Assembly: GCF_016862935.1 (NCBI RefSeq)
Contig: NZ_BONX01000026.1
Coordinates: forward strand, 186,001-250,000
Source of the DNA: Plantactinospora mayteni
Lineage (GTDB): Bacteria > Actinomycetota > Actinomycetes > Mycobacteriales > Micromonosporaceae
Direction: 5' to 3'
Length of the DNA: 64,000 nucleotides
Part shown: positions 52,339-61,305 of the stretch, one piece after another
Layout of the letters: the number at the start of each line of letters is the position of its first letter
Position numbering within the stretch: the first letter of the stretch is position 1
The notes under the pieces: model-generated
Seen by the model: only the letters and a program-made list of their open reading frames with translations
What the model was told of the DNA's origin: nothing
Database searches by the model: none
Translations under genes and position numbers: made by a program

Positions 52339-52731
52339 ATGACCACACCCGACGAGTTGGAGCAACGGTTCACCCTGCTGACCGCCGCCGCCCGATACGA
52401 CCAGCTCCGGCTCCGGGACGCGCTCGCCCCGGCCGGCGACGAGCCCGACGACGACGCCGGGGCCGACCCGGACGCCCGGCCGCTGAGTCGGGAGGAGGCG
52501 TTGGAGCTGCTCGCCCTCGGCGAGGTGATCGTGCGGAAGGCGAGCTACGGCCGGCAGTTGACGGTCCGGACGGCTCGGGCGACCGGCGCCTCCTGGACGC
52601 AGATCGGCGCCGCACTCGCCACCAGCAAGCAGTCCGCCTGGGAGACCCACACCCGGTGGCTCGGCGAGCAGGAGGCCACGATCTCGGACTCCGGCACCGA
52701 GCCCGCCGAGCCGGTCCGGGAGCCATCATGA
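52339..52731 (+). CDS. Small protein with putative HTH segment
   Basis: A 130-residue protein. The central acidic stretch (DEPDDDAGADPD) divides an N-terminal helix from a helical half in which TGASWTQIGAALATSKQSAW resembles a helix-turn-helix. Similar short proteins are common in actinobacteria without known role. ATG start 26 bases after the palindromes; it may be an autoregulator. The stop overlaps the start of an epoxide-hydrolase-like stub (ATGA). Confidence 0.7.
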   Translation: MTTPDELEQRFTLLTAAARYDQLRLRDALAPAGDEPDDDAGADPDARPLSREEALELLALGEVIVRKASYGRQLTVRTARATGASWTQIGAALATSKQSAWETHTRWLGEQEATISDSGTEPAEPVREPS

Positions 52732-52856
52732 CCGCCGAACGGGACAACAACAACGTGCACTGGACGGAGTACGACCGGGGCGGGCACTTCGCCGCGATGG
52801 AGGAGCCGGATCTCTTCGTCGCCGACGTACGGACCTTCTTCGGGGCACTGCGCTGA
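52728..52856 (+). pseudogene. C-terminal stub of epoxide hydrolase, coupled to upstream gene
   Basis: A 42-codon frame reading VHWTEYDRGGHFAAMEEPDL, then FVADVRTFFGALR. This is the C-terminal end of epoxide hydrolases, including the catalytic His in GGHFAAME; the nucleophile and lid domains are absent. The ATG overlaps the previous stop, so it may still be translated. Most likely a deletion remnant fused behind the small gene. Confidence 0.65.
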
Positions 52857-52868
52857 GGAGGGTGCGGG

Positions 52869-54599
52869 TCAGCCGTGCCAGGAGCGCCAGAGGGCGGCGT
52901 ACGCGCCGTCGGCCCGGAGCAGCTCGTGGTGGCTGTCCAGCTCGGTGATCCGGCCGTCCGCCATCACCGCCACCCGGTCGGCGTCGTGTGCGGTGTTCAG
53001 CCGGTGCGCGATCGCGATCACCGTACGCCCGGCCAGCACCACACCCAACGCCCGCTCGGTACGCCGGGCCGTGGTCGGGTCGAGTGCGGCGGTCGCCTCG
53101 TCGAGGATCAGCGTGTGCGGGTCGGCGAGTACCAGCCGGGCCAGCGCGACCTGCTGCGCGTCGGCGGGACTCAACTCCCGGGCCCCGTCCCCGAGTTCGG
53201 TGTCGAGGTCGTCGGGCAGTTCGGCGTACCACTCGGCACCGACCGCGACCAGCGCGGAGCGCATCTCTGCGTCGGTGGCGTCCGGGGCGGCGAAGGCCAG
53301 GTTGTCCCGCAGCGAGCCGAGGAAGACGTGGTGCTCCTGGGTGACCAGGGCGATCCGGCGGCGTCGTTCCGCCGGGTCGAGATCGGTGACCGGACAGCCG
53401 CCGAGGTTCACCTCGCCGTGCCGGGGGCGGTCGATCCCGGCCAGCAGCCGGGCCAGCGTCGACTTCCCGGCCCCGGACGGCCCGACGATGGCCAGCCGCT
53501 CGCCGGGCCGGACCACCAGGTCGATGCCGTGCAGCACGTCCGGGCCGTCGGAGTAGCCGAAGCGCGCGCCCCGGACCTCGATCCGCTCCCCGGACGGGAC
53601 GGAGCCGCGACCGCGCGGCTCCGGCGGCACCTGGCCGACGCCGAGCACCCGGGCGAACGAGGCGAGGCCGCGCTGTGCCTGCTCCATCCATTGCAGGATC
53701 TGGTCCAGCGGGCCGATCGCCTGTTGCAGGTAGAGCGCGGCGGCGACCACCTCGCCGAGGGTGACCAGTCCGTTGTCGAGACAGAGGCCGCCGACCAGCA
53801 ACACCGCCGCGATCGGCAACGCGTAACTCGACTCCACCACGGGATAGAAGACCGAGCGCAGCCCGAGGGTACGTCGCCGGGTCGCCCAGACCTGCCCGAT
53901 CCGGGTCCGGCCGTGCGCGACCCGTTCGTCGGCGAGCCGGAGCGCCTCGACCGTCCGGGCCCCCTCGGCGGTGGTGGTCAGGGTCTCGGTCAGCTCCGCC
54001 GAGGCGGCACCCTCGGCGAGGTATGCCGTGGAGGCCCGGCGCAGATACCAGCGGGTCACCGCGACGATCGACGGCAGACCGGCCAGCGCGGCGACGCCGA
54101 GTACCGGGTGCAGCAGGAAGATCGCCCCGAAGAGCAGGGTCAGTTGCGCCGAGGCGATCACCACCACCGGCACCACCTGGCGGACCGTGACCCCGACCGT
54201 GGCGACGTCGACCGAGCTGCGGGTGGCGAGGTCTCCGGTGCCGGCCCGCTCGACGACCGAGACCGGCAGCGCCAGCGTCCGCCGGACGAACTCCTCGCGC
54301 AGCCGGGCCACCGCGCGCTCACCGAACCGGTGGCCGGCGTACTGGGCGTAGCGGGAGAGCACGGTCTGCACCAGTACGCAGCCGACGATCGCCAACGCCA
54401 ACCGGTCGATCGTGCCGGTCCCGGCGCCGGCCACCACCTTGTCGACGATGATCCCGAGCAGCCACGGTGCGGCCAGCCCGGCGACGGTGGCCGCGACGTG
54501 CAACACCAGGATGACGGCGACCGCCCGCCGGTCCCGGCCGATCAGCTCGCGCGCGGCCCGGCGTACGGTGGCCGGGTCCGCCACCGGCAGACCGGTCAC
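52869..54599 (-). CDS. ABC exporter half, catalytic-site subunit
   Basis: A 576-residue type IV ABC half-transporter: six membrane spans (~25-320) and an ATPase domain. Walker A GPSGAGKST, Q-loop VTQEHHVF, Walker B TLILDEATAALD and H-loop IAIAHRLNT are intact, but the signature is LSPADAQQ instead of LSGGQ. It pairs with the upstream gene, whose defects are complementary. GTG start overlaps that gene's TGA (GTGA), so a heterodimer is expected. Substrate unknown; relatives export drugs, lipids or peptides. Confidence 0.9.
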   Translation of the reverse strand: MTGLPVADPATVRRAARELIGRDRRAVAVILVLHVAATVAGLAAPWLLGIIVDKVVAGAGTGTIDRLALAIVGCVLVQTVLSRYAQYAGHRFGERAVARLREEFVRRTLALPVSVVERAGTGDLATRSSVDVATVGVTVRQVVPVVVIASAQLTLLFGAIFLLHPVLGVAALAGLPSIVAVTRWYLRRASTAYLAEGAASAELTETLTTTAEGARTVEALRLADERVAHGRTRIGQVWATRRRTLGLRSVFYPVVESSYALPIAAVLLVGGLCLDNGLVTLGEVVAAALYLQQAIGPLDQILQWMEQAQRGLASFARVLGVGQVPPEPRGRGSVPSGERIEVRGARFGYSDGPDVLHGIDLVVRPGERLAIVGPSGAGKSTLARLLAGIDRPRHGEVNLGGCPVTDLDPAERRRRIALVTQEHHVFLGSLRDNLAFAAPDATDAEMRSALVAVGAEWYAELPDDLDTELGDGARELSPADAQQVALARLVLADPHTLILDEATAALDPTTARRTERALGVVLAGRTVIAIAHRLNTAHDADRVAVMADGRITELDSHHELLRADGAYAALWRSWHG

Positions 54600-56467
54600 C
54601 GCAGCGCCCCCGCACCGTCGGCGGCCCCCCCGGCCGGGACCGGCTCGCCGTCCCGGGAGACCAGTGCCCGGTAACCCGGGTCACGGTCGAGCAGCTCGGC
54701 GTGCGTACCGGTGTCGACGACCCGCCCGTCGCACAGGTGCGCCACCTGGTCGGCGTACCCGAGCAGCAGCGGGGAGGTGGCGAGCAGGATCGTGCTGCGA
54801 CCGGCCCGGGCCGCCCGGAGGCGCTGGGCGATCCGCGCCTCGGTGTGCGCGTCCACCGCCGAGGTCGGGTCGACCAGGATCAGCACCTCCGGCTCGACCA
54901 GCAGCGCCCGAGCCAGGCGTACCCGCTGCCGCTGGCCGCCGGAGAGCCGACGGGCGCGGGTGTCGATCGGGGTGTCCAGCTCCTCGGGCAGGGCGTCCAC
55001 GACGTCCTCGGCCGAGGCGACCCGCAGCGCGCCGCGCAGCTCGGTGTCGGCCTGCCGCCGTCCACTGTGCAGGATCTCCCGCAGGGTACCGGCGAAGAGG
55101 TAGGAGTCGTGGTCGGCGACCAGGATCCGGGCCCGTACCTCGGGCAGCGCGATCGCGGCCAGCGGCACGCCGCCCCAGGTCGCCTCGCTGCCGACATAGC
55201 GCCCGAGCCGGTCGGCCAGGGCGATCGCCTCGGCCGGGTCGGCGGCAGCGACCCCGACCAGCCGCCCGGCCGGCACGGTCAGCCCGGTGGCCGGATCGTG
55301 CAGCTCGGCGAGGCCGGTCGGGGCGGCCCGCTCCATCGAGCCGCCGACACCGCCCCGAACCGAACCGGTGCCGTCGCCCCGGACCGAGCCGCCGACACCG
55401 TTCCGGGCCGAGCTGGTGCCGTTGTCCGGGGTCGCGCCACCGGTGTCGTGCGGGGGCGGGCCGGTGCCGTCGTCCGGAGTCAGTCTGAGCAGCGTGATGA
55501 TCCGGCGGGCCGCCACCCGGCCCCGGATCATCTGGTAGCTCGCCTCCATCAGGAACCACACCGGGACGACCAGTACCGCGACGTAGCCGTAGACGGCGAC
55601 GAGCTGCCCGATGGTGATGTCGCCGTCCACGGCCATCCTGGCCGCCAGCCAGACCACGGCGGCGAGGAAGCCGGCCGGGATCGCGACGGTCAGCGCCTCG
55701 ATCCAGCTACCGACCGCGCCGACCCGGTAGCCCTCGTCCCGCAGCTCCTGGGACCGGGCCGCGTACCGGCGGGCGAACAGGTCCCGGCCGCCGACCCCGG
55801 CGAGCACGCGCAGCCCGGCGACGATGTCTCCGGCCCGGGTGGTGAGGATGCCCTGCCGCTGCCGGTAGCTCGACTCGGCCCGGTCCAGCCGGCGCAGCAG
55901 CGGCCCGATCAGGATGGCGACCGCCGGCACGCCCAGCAGTACGCAGAGGGCGAGCTGTGGGGAGACCGACCAGAGGATGACCGCGACGACCGCGTACGCC
56001 ACGATCGCGCCGACGCCCGGGCCGGTCATCGTCAACACGTGCGAGGTGTTGGTGATGTCGGAGCCGCCGAGGGTGGCGACCTCACCGGCGGCGAGCTTGC
56101 GCGGGAGTACGGCGCCGATCCGGGAGAGCTGCCGCAGCAGTACGGCGGCGGAGCGGGCGCTCGCGTCCTCCCGGATGAAGGTCATCGTGCGGTGCCGCTG
56201 GATCCCGAGCTGGGCCAGCCCGAACCCGGCGACGACGATCGCGGCGACCCAGAACAGCAGGGCACGGGTGTCACCGGTCCGCAGTCCGTCGTCGATCGCC
56301 CGGGAGACGAGGTACGGCCGCATCGACAGCCCGACCATCCAGGCGGTGCCGAGCAGGCTGCCCCGCATTACCCGGACGGGTTGGCTGCGTACCAGCCACC
56401 AGATGTAGCGCAGTGGTCCCCGGGTGTCCGGCACCCCTGGCTCGGGGTGCGGGAGCTGCGGGGACAC
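54596..56467 (-). CDS. ABC exporter half with degenerate ATPase
   Basis: A 623-residue half-transporter with six spans (~35-325) and a strongly altered ATPase domain. No Walker A is present: the equivalent stretch reads LVGVAAADPAEAIALADRLG. Walker B lacks the catalytic Glu (LILVDPTSAVD), and the H-loop His is missing (LLATSPLLLGYADQ), but the signature LSGGQRQRVRLARAL is perfect. A Gly/Thr/Asp-rich linker (~335-385) precedes the domain. With the downstream subunit it would form one functional and one dead ATP site. GTG start. Confidence 0.9.
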   Translation of the reverse strand: MSPQLPHPEPGVPDTRGPLRYIWWLVRSQPVRVMRGSLLGTAWMVGLSMRPYLVSRAIDDGLRTGDTRALLFWVAAIVVAGFGLAQLGIQRHRTMTFIREDASARSAAVLLRQLSRIGAVLPRKLAAGEVATLGGSDITNTSHVLTMTGPGVGAIVAYAVVAVILWSVSPQLALCVLLGVPAVAILIGPLLRRLDRAESSYRQRQGILTTRAGDIVAGLRVLAGVGGRDLFARRYAARSQELRDEGYRVGAVGSWIEALTVAIPAGFLAAVVWLAARMAVDGDITIGQLVAVYGYVAVLVVPVWFLMEASYQMIRGRVAARRIITLLRLTPDDGTGPPPHDTGGATPDNGTSSARNGVGGSVRGDGTGSVRGGVGGSMERAAPTGLAELHDPATGLTVPAGRLVGVAAADPAEAIALADRLGRYVGSEATWGGVPLAAIALPEVRARILVADHDSYLFAGTLREILHSGRRQADTELRGALRVASAEDVVDALPEELDTPIDTRARRLSGGQRQRVRLARALLVEPEVLILVDPTSAVDAHTEARIAQRLRAARAGRSTILLATSPLLLGYADQVAHLCDGRVVDTGTHAELLDRDPGYRALVSRDGEPVPAGGAADGAGALR

Positions 56468-56536
56468 CGCCTCAGGCTACCGACGCCGGGCGCGGGTACC
56501 CAGCCATTTCAGCGGTGGGCGGAACCGCGGCGCCGG

Positions 56537-56682
56537 TCAGAAGCGCAGGCCAAGGTAGGTCAGTGGGCCGGGGTCCGTGACATCCACCACGTGGAAGCCG
56601 AGCCGGTCGTAGAAGGCCCGGGCCGGGCGGTTGGCGGTGATCATGCCGACGTGCAGCCGGGCCGGTACGGGCGGATCTCCAT
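56537..56682 (-). pseudogene. GNAT acetyltransferase remnant with internal deletion
   Basis: ATG at 56682 starts MEIRPYRP, a standard GNAT N terminus, but after eight residues the frame ends GCTSA-stop. The other frame continues as RLHVGMITANRPARAFYDRL and GFHVVDVTDPG..YLGLRF, a GNAT C terminus, to the stop at 56537. The ~100 central residues with the acetyl-CoA site are gone. A short direct deletion between related CCGG-rich ends would explain it. Confidence 0.7.
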
Positions 56683-56711
56683 GCTGGGCAACATATCGAC
56701 TGGTACCGCTC

Positions 56712-57746
56712 TCAGACCTCCCGCTGGTGATCGCCGCGTCGATAACGCCCGGGGGCGATGCCGTAGCGGCGCTTGAACGCGGCGCCGAAGGCGAACTCCG
56801 AGGCGTAACCGACCTGCCCGGCGATGGTGGTCAGCGGCGCGTCGGATTCCCGGAGCAGCCGGGCGGCGGTGGTCATCCGCCACCAGCTCAGGTACGCCAG
56901 CGGCGGCTGGCCGAGCAGTGCGGTGAACCGGCGGGCGAACGGTGCCCGGGACAGCCCGGCCTCGGCGGCCAGGCTCGCGACCGTCCACGGTCGGGCCGGT
57001 TCGCGGTGGATGGCCCGCAGCGCCGCGCTGGTCACCGGGTCGCGCAGCGCGGCTGCCCAGCCGGTGCCGGTGCCGCTGCCGTGGCCGCCGCCGCCGCTGC
57101 CGGTGCCGGTGCCGTGGCCGCTGCCGCTGCCGTGGCCGCTGCCGGTCGCCGACGGTCGGTCGAACCAGGCGCGCAGGATGTAGAGCAGCAGCGTGTCGAG
57201 CAGCGCCGGCACGAGGGCGTCGGTGCCGAGTCGGGGCGAGGCGAGTTCGGCGGCGAGCAGGTCGACGGTGGCCCGCAGGTCGGGGTACCGCCCGAGGTGC
57301 GCGGGCAGGTGGATCAGCTCGGGCAGGTCGTCCAGGAGCGGATGGGTCCGGGCCGGGTCGAGTTCGTACGCCCCGCAGAGCGTCACCGTCAGCCCGGCCT
57401 CCCCGTCCAGTGTGTCGCCGCCAGCCGGACCGATGGTGTCGACGGCGGCTCGGGCGAGGAGTCGCGGGTCGGTCGGGTCGCAGGCCGGCGCGGTGGGTCG
57501 GGTCGACGGGCTGTCGGCCAGGACGTGTCCGCGCCCGTGCGGCCGGAACAGCACGTCTCCGGCGGCCAGTGGCACAGGCACGGTCTCCGGCCGGATCAGC
57601 CAGCAAGGGCCGCCGAGGATCACCTGGAAGCCGGCGGCTCCGGGTACCGGTCCGAACTCCTGGGCCCACGGGGCGTGCCAGGCCAGCCGCGCCGACCTCG
57701 GCCGGCCGGTCCGGATCACCGCGACCACGTCACTGAGCACGTCCAT
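56712..57746 (-). CDS. AraC-family regulator with cupin-type sensor domain
   Basis: A 344-residue regulator. Residues ~1-190 are a cupin_6 domain (FQVILGGPCWLIRPETVPVP, GDVLFRPHGRGHVLADSP). A ~28-residue Gly/Ser/His/Thr linker (GSGHGSGSGHGTGTG) then leads to a C-terminal AraC HTH pair (WTVASLAAEAGLSRAPFARR, IAGQVGYASEFAFGAAFKRR). It is divergent from a quinone-oxidoreductase-like gene, the standard layout in which this regulator controls the enzyme. ATG at 57746 gives the normal cupin start. Confidence 0.88.
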   Translation of the reverse strand: MDVLSDVVAVIRTGRPRSARLAWHAPWAQEFGPVPGAAGFQVILGGPCWLIRPETVPVPLAAGDVLFRPHGRGHVLADSPSTRPTAPACDPTDPRLLARAAVDTIGPAGGDTLDGEAGLTVTLCGAYELDPARTHPLLDDLPELIHLPAHLGRYPDLRATVDLLAAELASPRLGTDALVPALLDTLLLYILRAWFDRPSATGSGHGSGSGHGTGTGSGGGGHGSGTGTGWAAALRDPVTSAALRAIHREPARPWTVASLAAEAGLSRAPFARRFTALLGQPPLAYLSWWRMTTAARLLRESDAPLTTIAGQVGYASEFAFGAAFKRRYGIAPGRYRRGDHQREV

Positions 57747-57838
57747 CCCGGCAACGGTATCCGGATCGAGACGATCGAATATGAACCGGGGATCGGCAAG
57801 CATGGGCCGTCTCGGTCTCCCACCATAGGTTTCTGTTC

Positions 57839-58774
57839 ATGAGAGCCGCACGAATCCACGGGTACGGCGACGCCTCCGTGATCCGCTACGAAGAGGTCCC
57901 CCGGCCGGTCCCCGGCGACGGTCAGGTGCTGATCGAGGTGGCCGCCACCGCGTTCAACCCGTCCGACATCGGTCTGCGGATGGGACTGCTGCGCTCGCTC
58001 TTCGCGCTGGAGCTGCCGTACACCCTGGGTTGGGACGTGGCCGGCACGGTCGTCGAGGTCGGCGGTGGGGTGCGGAGCCGGACCGTCGGGGACCGGGTGG
58101 TGGGTCGGGTCGACACCGGCGGCGCCGCCGCGGACTACGTGGTCGCGGCGGCCGGCACGGTGGTGCCGGCGCCCGGCACGGTGCCGCTGGCGCACGCCGC
58201 CGCCCTGCCGGTCGCCGGGTTGACGGCCTGGCAGGCGGTGTACGAGCACGCCCGGCTCACCCCCGGGCAGCGGGTGTTCGTCAACGGCGCGGGCGGCGGC
58301 ATCGGCGGCTTCGCCGTGCAGCTAGCCAAGCACGCCGGGGCGTACGTGATCGCGACCGCGAGCCCGCGCAGCGCCGACCCGCTGCGCCGACTCGGCGTCG
58401 ACCGGATCGTCGACTACACCGCGACCCCGCTGGCCGAGGCGCTGGACGAGCCGGTCGACGCGCTGCTCAACCTGGTCCCGGTCGACGCGCGTCAGGGGGC
58501 CGCCCTGCTGCGGCTGGTCCGGCCGGGCGGGATCCTGGTCTCCGCGACGGCCCCGGTCGAGGCGCCGGCCGGTTCACCGGTCCGGTCGACGCGGTTCGTG
58601 GTCCGCAACGATCCCGCTCAGCTCACCGAGCTGGTCGAGCTGGTGGACGCCGGCATCGTCGCGCTGGACGTCGCCGACTCCCGGCCGCTGGCCGAGCTGG
58701 CCTCGGTGCACCGGGACGCCGAGGCGGGGCGAACCCGGGGCAAGACCCTGCTGATCCCCGCAAGCGCCGCATGA
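57839..58774 (+). CDS. NADP-dependent quinone-oxidoreductase-like enzyme
   Basis: A 311-residue zinc-free MDR protein. The catalytic-domain segment is FNPSDIGLRMGLLRSLFALE and LPYTLGWDVAGTVVEVG; the cofactor domain carries VFVNGAGGGIGGFAVQLAKH and ends with GKTLLIP. The zinc ligands of alcohol dehydrogenases are absent. It is the likely target of the divergent AraC regulator, with a 92-base gap. Quinones or enones are likely substrates for the family. Confidence 0.9.
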   Translation: MRAARIHGYGDASVIRYEEVPRPVPGDGQVLIEVAATAFNPSDIGLRMGLLRSLFALELPYTLGWDVAGTVVEVGGGVRSRTVGDRVVGRVDTGGAAADYVVAAAGTVVPAPGTVPLAHAAALPVAGLTAWQAVYEHARLTPGQRVFVNGAGGGIGGFAVQLAKHAGAYVIATASPRSADPLRRLGVDRIVDYTATPLAEALDEPVDALLNLVPVDARQGAALLRLVRPGGILVSATAPVEAPAGSPVRSTRFVVRNDPAQLTELVELVDAGIVALDVADSRPLAELASVHRDAEAGRTRGKTLLIPASAA

Positions 58775-58944
58775 TAAGCGACAGAGTGACGCTTGGATGT
58801 GGACAGTTTTCCGCAATAGCATGACGCCCCCCGCGGGCGTCCGGGACACCCTGGGCGCCCGCACCGGGCCGGCGTGCCGCGTACCGTGGGATCGTTTCCT
58901 CGCCGGCCCGTGACCCGGGCCCTGACCTCGCGGAAGGCGGACCG

Positions 58945-59586
58945 ATGCAGATCCCCGCCCGGTTCAACGGGCCGCCCGGCTCCGGCAACGGCGGCTACTC
59001 CGCCGGCCTCTTCGCGCACGGCGAGAGCGGCGAGGTCACGCTCCGGATGCCGCCGCCGCTGGACACCCCGCTGACGCTGCGCGACTGCCAGGTCCGCACC
59101 GCCGACGGCACCGTCGTGGCCGAGGTCGCGGCGGAGGCCGAGGTCGACACCGTGGTCCCACCGATCGGGTACGCGGACGCGGTCCGGGCCGCCAAGGAGT
59201 ACGCCGGGTTCGCCGACCACCCGTTCCCGACCTGCTATGTCTGCGGCCCCGAGCGCACCGACGGGTTGGGCATCTTCCCCGGGCGGCTCGCCGACGGCAG
59301 CACCGCCGCCCCGTGGACCGTCCCGGACGACGTCTCGGCCCCGACCGTCTGGGCCGTGTTGGACTGCCCCGGCGGCTGGTCGGTGATCGGCGCCGGCCGC
59401 CCGTACGTGCTGGGCCGGATCGCCGTACTCCTGCACCGGCTGCCCACCCCCGGCGACGAGTGCGTCGTACGCGGCGCCCTCGCCTCCGCCGAAGGCCGCA
59501 AGGCCCTGGTGCACACCACCCTGTACGCCCCGGACGGCACCGAACTGGCCCGCGCCCGCGCCACCTGGATCGCCCTGCCCGCCTGA
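58945..59586 (+). CDS. Hotdog-fold (thioesterase-like) protein
   Basis: A 213-residue protein. FNGPPGSGNGGYSAGLFAHG near the start and FPTCYVCGPERTDGLGIFPG in the middle are conserved in actinobacterial hotdog-like proteins; two hotdog halves (~1-85 and ~125-213) fit a tandem fold. GCGF-type catalytic Asp/His residues are not obvious. ATG with GCGGAAGG upstream. Substrate unknown, perhaps acyl-CoA. Confidence 0.78.
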   Translation: MQIPARFNGPPGSGNGGYSAGLFAHGESGEVTLRMPPPLDTPLTLRDCQVRTADGTVVAEVAAEAEVDTVVPPIGYADAVRAAKEYAGFADHPFPTCYVCGPERTDGLGIFPGRLADGSTAAPWTVPDDVSAPTVWAVLDCPGGWSVIGAGRPYVLGRIAVLLHRLPTPGDECVVRGALASAEGRKALVHTTLYAPDGTELARARATWIALPA

Positions 59587-59619
59587 CATCTCCCGTCAAG
59601 CATGGCCAGCACTTCGCTC

Positions 59620-59672
59620 ACCTGGACAACAGAAGCGCTAACCGCCGCCGGTAACGCATCTGTTGTCCAGGT
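59620..59672. promoter_or_regulatory. Perfect 14-bp inverted repeat before AbiEii-like gene
   Basis: ACCTGGACAACAGA (59620-59633) and TCTGTTGTCCAGGT (59659-59672) are exact inverses separated by 25 bases. The right arm ends 44 bases before the GTG start at 59717 and the left arm is 34 bases after the hotdog gene stop. It may be a terminator of the upstream gene or a dyad operator for the downstream gene. Confidence 0.65.
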
Positions 59673-59716
59673 CGACGGTGGCCAGCCCTGGCGGCGGACC
59701 GGCGTACGCTACGCCG

Positions 59717-61297
59717 GTGTCTGAGGTGTCGGGGGACTTCGAGATCCACATTACGGTTCATGGGCAGCACGCCGGGGAGTTGGCGGCGTTCGCGGCGGAA
59801 CACGGGGTGAAGTACCTGCACATCGTGCTCGACCGTGGGGTCTTCGCCTCGCAGCCGATGCTCACCCTGACCGGCCGGGGCACCCTGACCGAGCAGCACG
59901 CCGTGGTGCAGCGCTGGCAACGCGAGCTGCGCGGGGTGGGCGTACACCCGTGCCGATCCAAGATCGAGGCGGCGCCGTGGTGTGTCGGGGTACCGCGGTC
60001 CGACGCGGACGCGGCGGTCGAGCCGGCGGGGCGGTACTTCGAGCACCACGTCAAGCTGCTGCTGCCCGCCGCGACGGTCGCGCACCTGTTGGCCGTCACC
60101 GACGTGGTCGCGCCGCACGACGCCCGGTTGTCCCGCAACGCCCGTCGGGAGCGGGCCGACGGCGCGCAGGAGAGGTTCGTGACCCAGCGCTGCCACGGCG
60201 TCGGGCTCGACACCGCCAAGCAGCGACTCGACGCGCTCGTCGCGGCCCTCCGGTCGGCCGGCGTCGAGATCGTGACGGTCGAGCAGGAGTACGTCGTCTT
60301 CGACGACCGGCTGTCGCACGACCAGGGTTGGCTGGCCGACGCTCCCGCCTGGAACGCCGGCGACCGGGCGACCGAGCGCGAGAACAGGATGCGATCCGCA
60401 CCGGTCGGCTCCCTGGAGTACCCGCCGACCTACCGGCCGCTGCCCGCCGACCCGACGGTCCGGCAGCGGGCGGCGTTCGACCCGGCGCTGAAGCAGTACC
60501 AGCACGCCTACCGCGCCGGTGAGCCGACCTTCCTGGTGGCGGCCACCGGCGAGCGGTGGATCAGCGCCCGGCACACCGCGCTGAACCGCATCCTGGCGGC
60601 GGTCGCCGCGACCCGCTGGGGAGCCGAGCACCTGGTGCTGCGCGGCAGTGTCACGATGGCGGCCTGGGTCGGCAGCGCGGCCCGGGAGCCGGGCGACCTC
60701 GACTTCGTCGTCACCCCGCACACGATCAAGAGCGGCACCCCCGACGCCCGGGTACTGCTCGACGACCTCAAGGCCGCTGTCCGGAGCATCCCGGACGACG
60801 CCGGCCTGCGGGCGGACCAGATCACCGAGTCGGCGATCTGGACGTACGAGCGGGCCGACGGGCGGCGGCTGGCGATCCCGTTCCGCACCCCGGATGCGCC
60901 GGACGGCCACGTGCAGCTCGACATCGTGTTCGGTGAACGGCTCCCGCTCGCACCGGAGGTGCTGGTGCTGCCGCACGTCGAGGAGCCGGTGCTCGCCGCC
61001 CCCGCCGCGCTGTCCCTGGCCTGGAAGCTGCTGTGGCTGGCCACCGACGCGTACCCGCAGGGCAAGGACCTGTACGACGCCACGCTCCTCGCCGAGCACA
61101 CCACCGTCGACCGGGCCCTCGTCCGTACCCTCCTGCGGGCCGAACTCGGTGCCGAGGCCGACGCCTTCACCGCCGAGACGGTGCTCGGCTGGGACGTCGA
61201 CTGGACCAACTTCGTCGACGAGTACCCCGGCATCGCCGGCACCGCGCGGCAGTGGGCGCAGCGGCTCGCGCTGGCACTCGACCGGGCCTGGGCCTGA
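59717..61297 (+). CDS. AbiEii-type nucleotidyltransferase fused to an unrecognised N-terminal module
   Basis: About 526 residues. The C-terminal half (~285-526) is an AbiEii/AbiGii toxin-type nucleotidyltransferase: LVLRGSVTMAAWVGSA..GDLDFVV places Gly-Ser and the metal-binding D-x-D, and LAWKLLWLATDAYPQGKDLY is the downstream Lys/Asp segment. The N-terminal ~220 residues have two similar alpha-beta halves (FEIHITVHGQHAGELAAFAA and FEHHVKLLLPAATVAHLLAV), not a known AbiEi antitoxin or HTH. GTG at 59717 chosen at the FEIHITV domain. No antitoxin partner is adjacent, so it may be a self-contained enzyme. Confidence 0.75.
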   Translation: MSEVSGDFEIHITVHGQHAGELAAFAAEHGVKYLHIVLDRGVFASQPMLTLTGRGTLTEQHAVVQRWQRELRGVGVHPCRSKIEAAPWCVGVPRSDADAAVEPAGRYFEHHVKLLLPAATVAHLLAVTDVVAPHDARLSRNARRERADGAQERFVTQRCHGVGLDTAKQRLDALVAALRSAGVEIVTVEQEYVVFDDRLSHDQGWLADAPAWNAGDRATERENRMRSAPVGSLEYPPTYRPLPADPTVRQRAAFDPALKQYQHAYRAGEPTFLVAATGERWISARHTALNRILAAVAATRWGAEHLVLRGSVTMAAWVGSAAREPGDLDFVVTPHTIKSGTPDARVLLDDLKAAVRSIPDDAGLRADQITESAIWTYERADGRRLAIPFRTPDAPDGHVQLDIVFGERLPLAPEVLVLPHVEEPVLAAPAALSLAWKLLWLATDAYPQGKDLYDATLLAEHTTVDRALVRTLLRAELGAEADAFTAETVLGWDVDWTNFVDEYPGIAGTARQWAQRLALALDRAWA

Positions 61298-61305
61298 CCT
61301 CGCGC

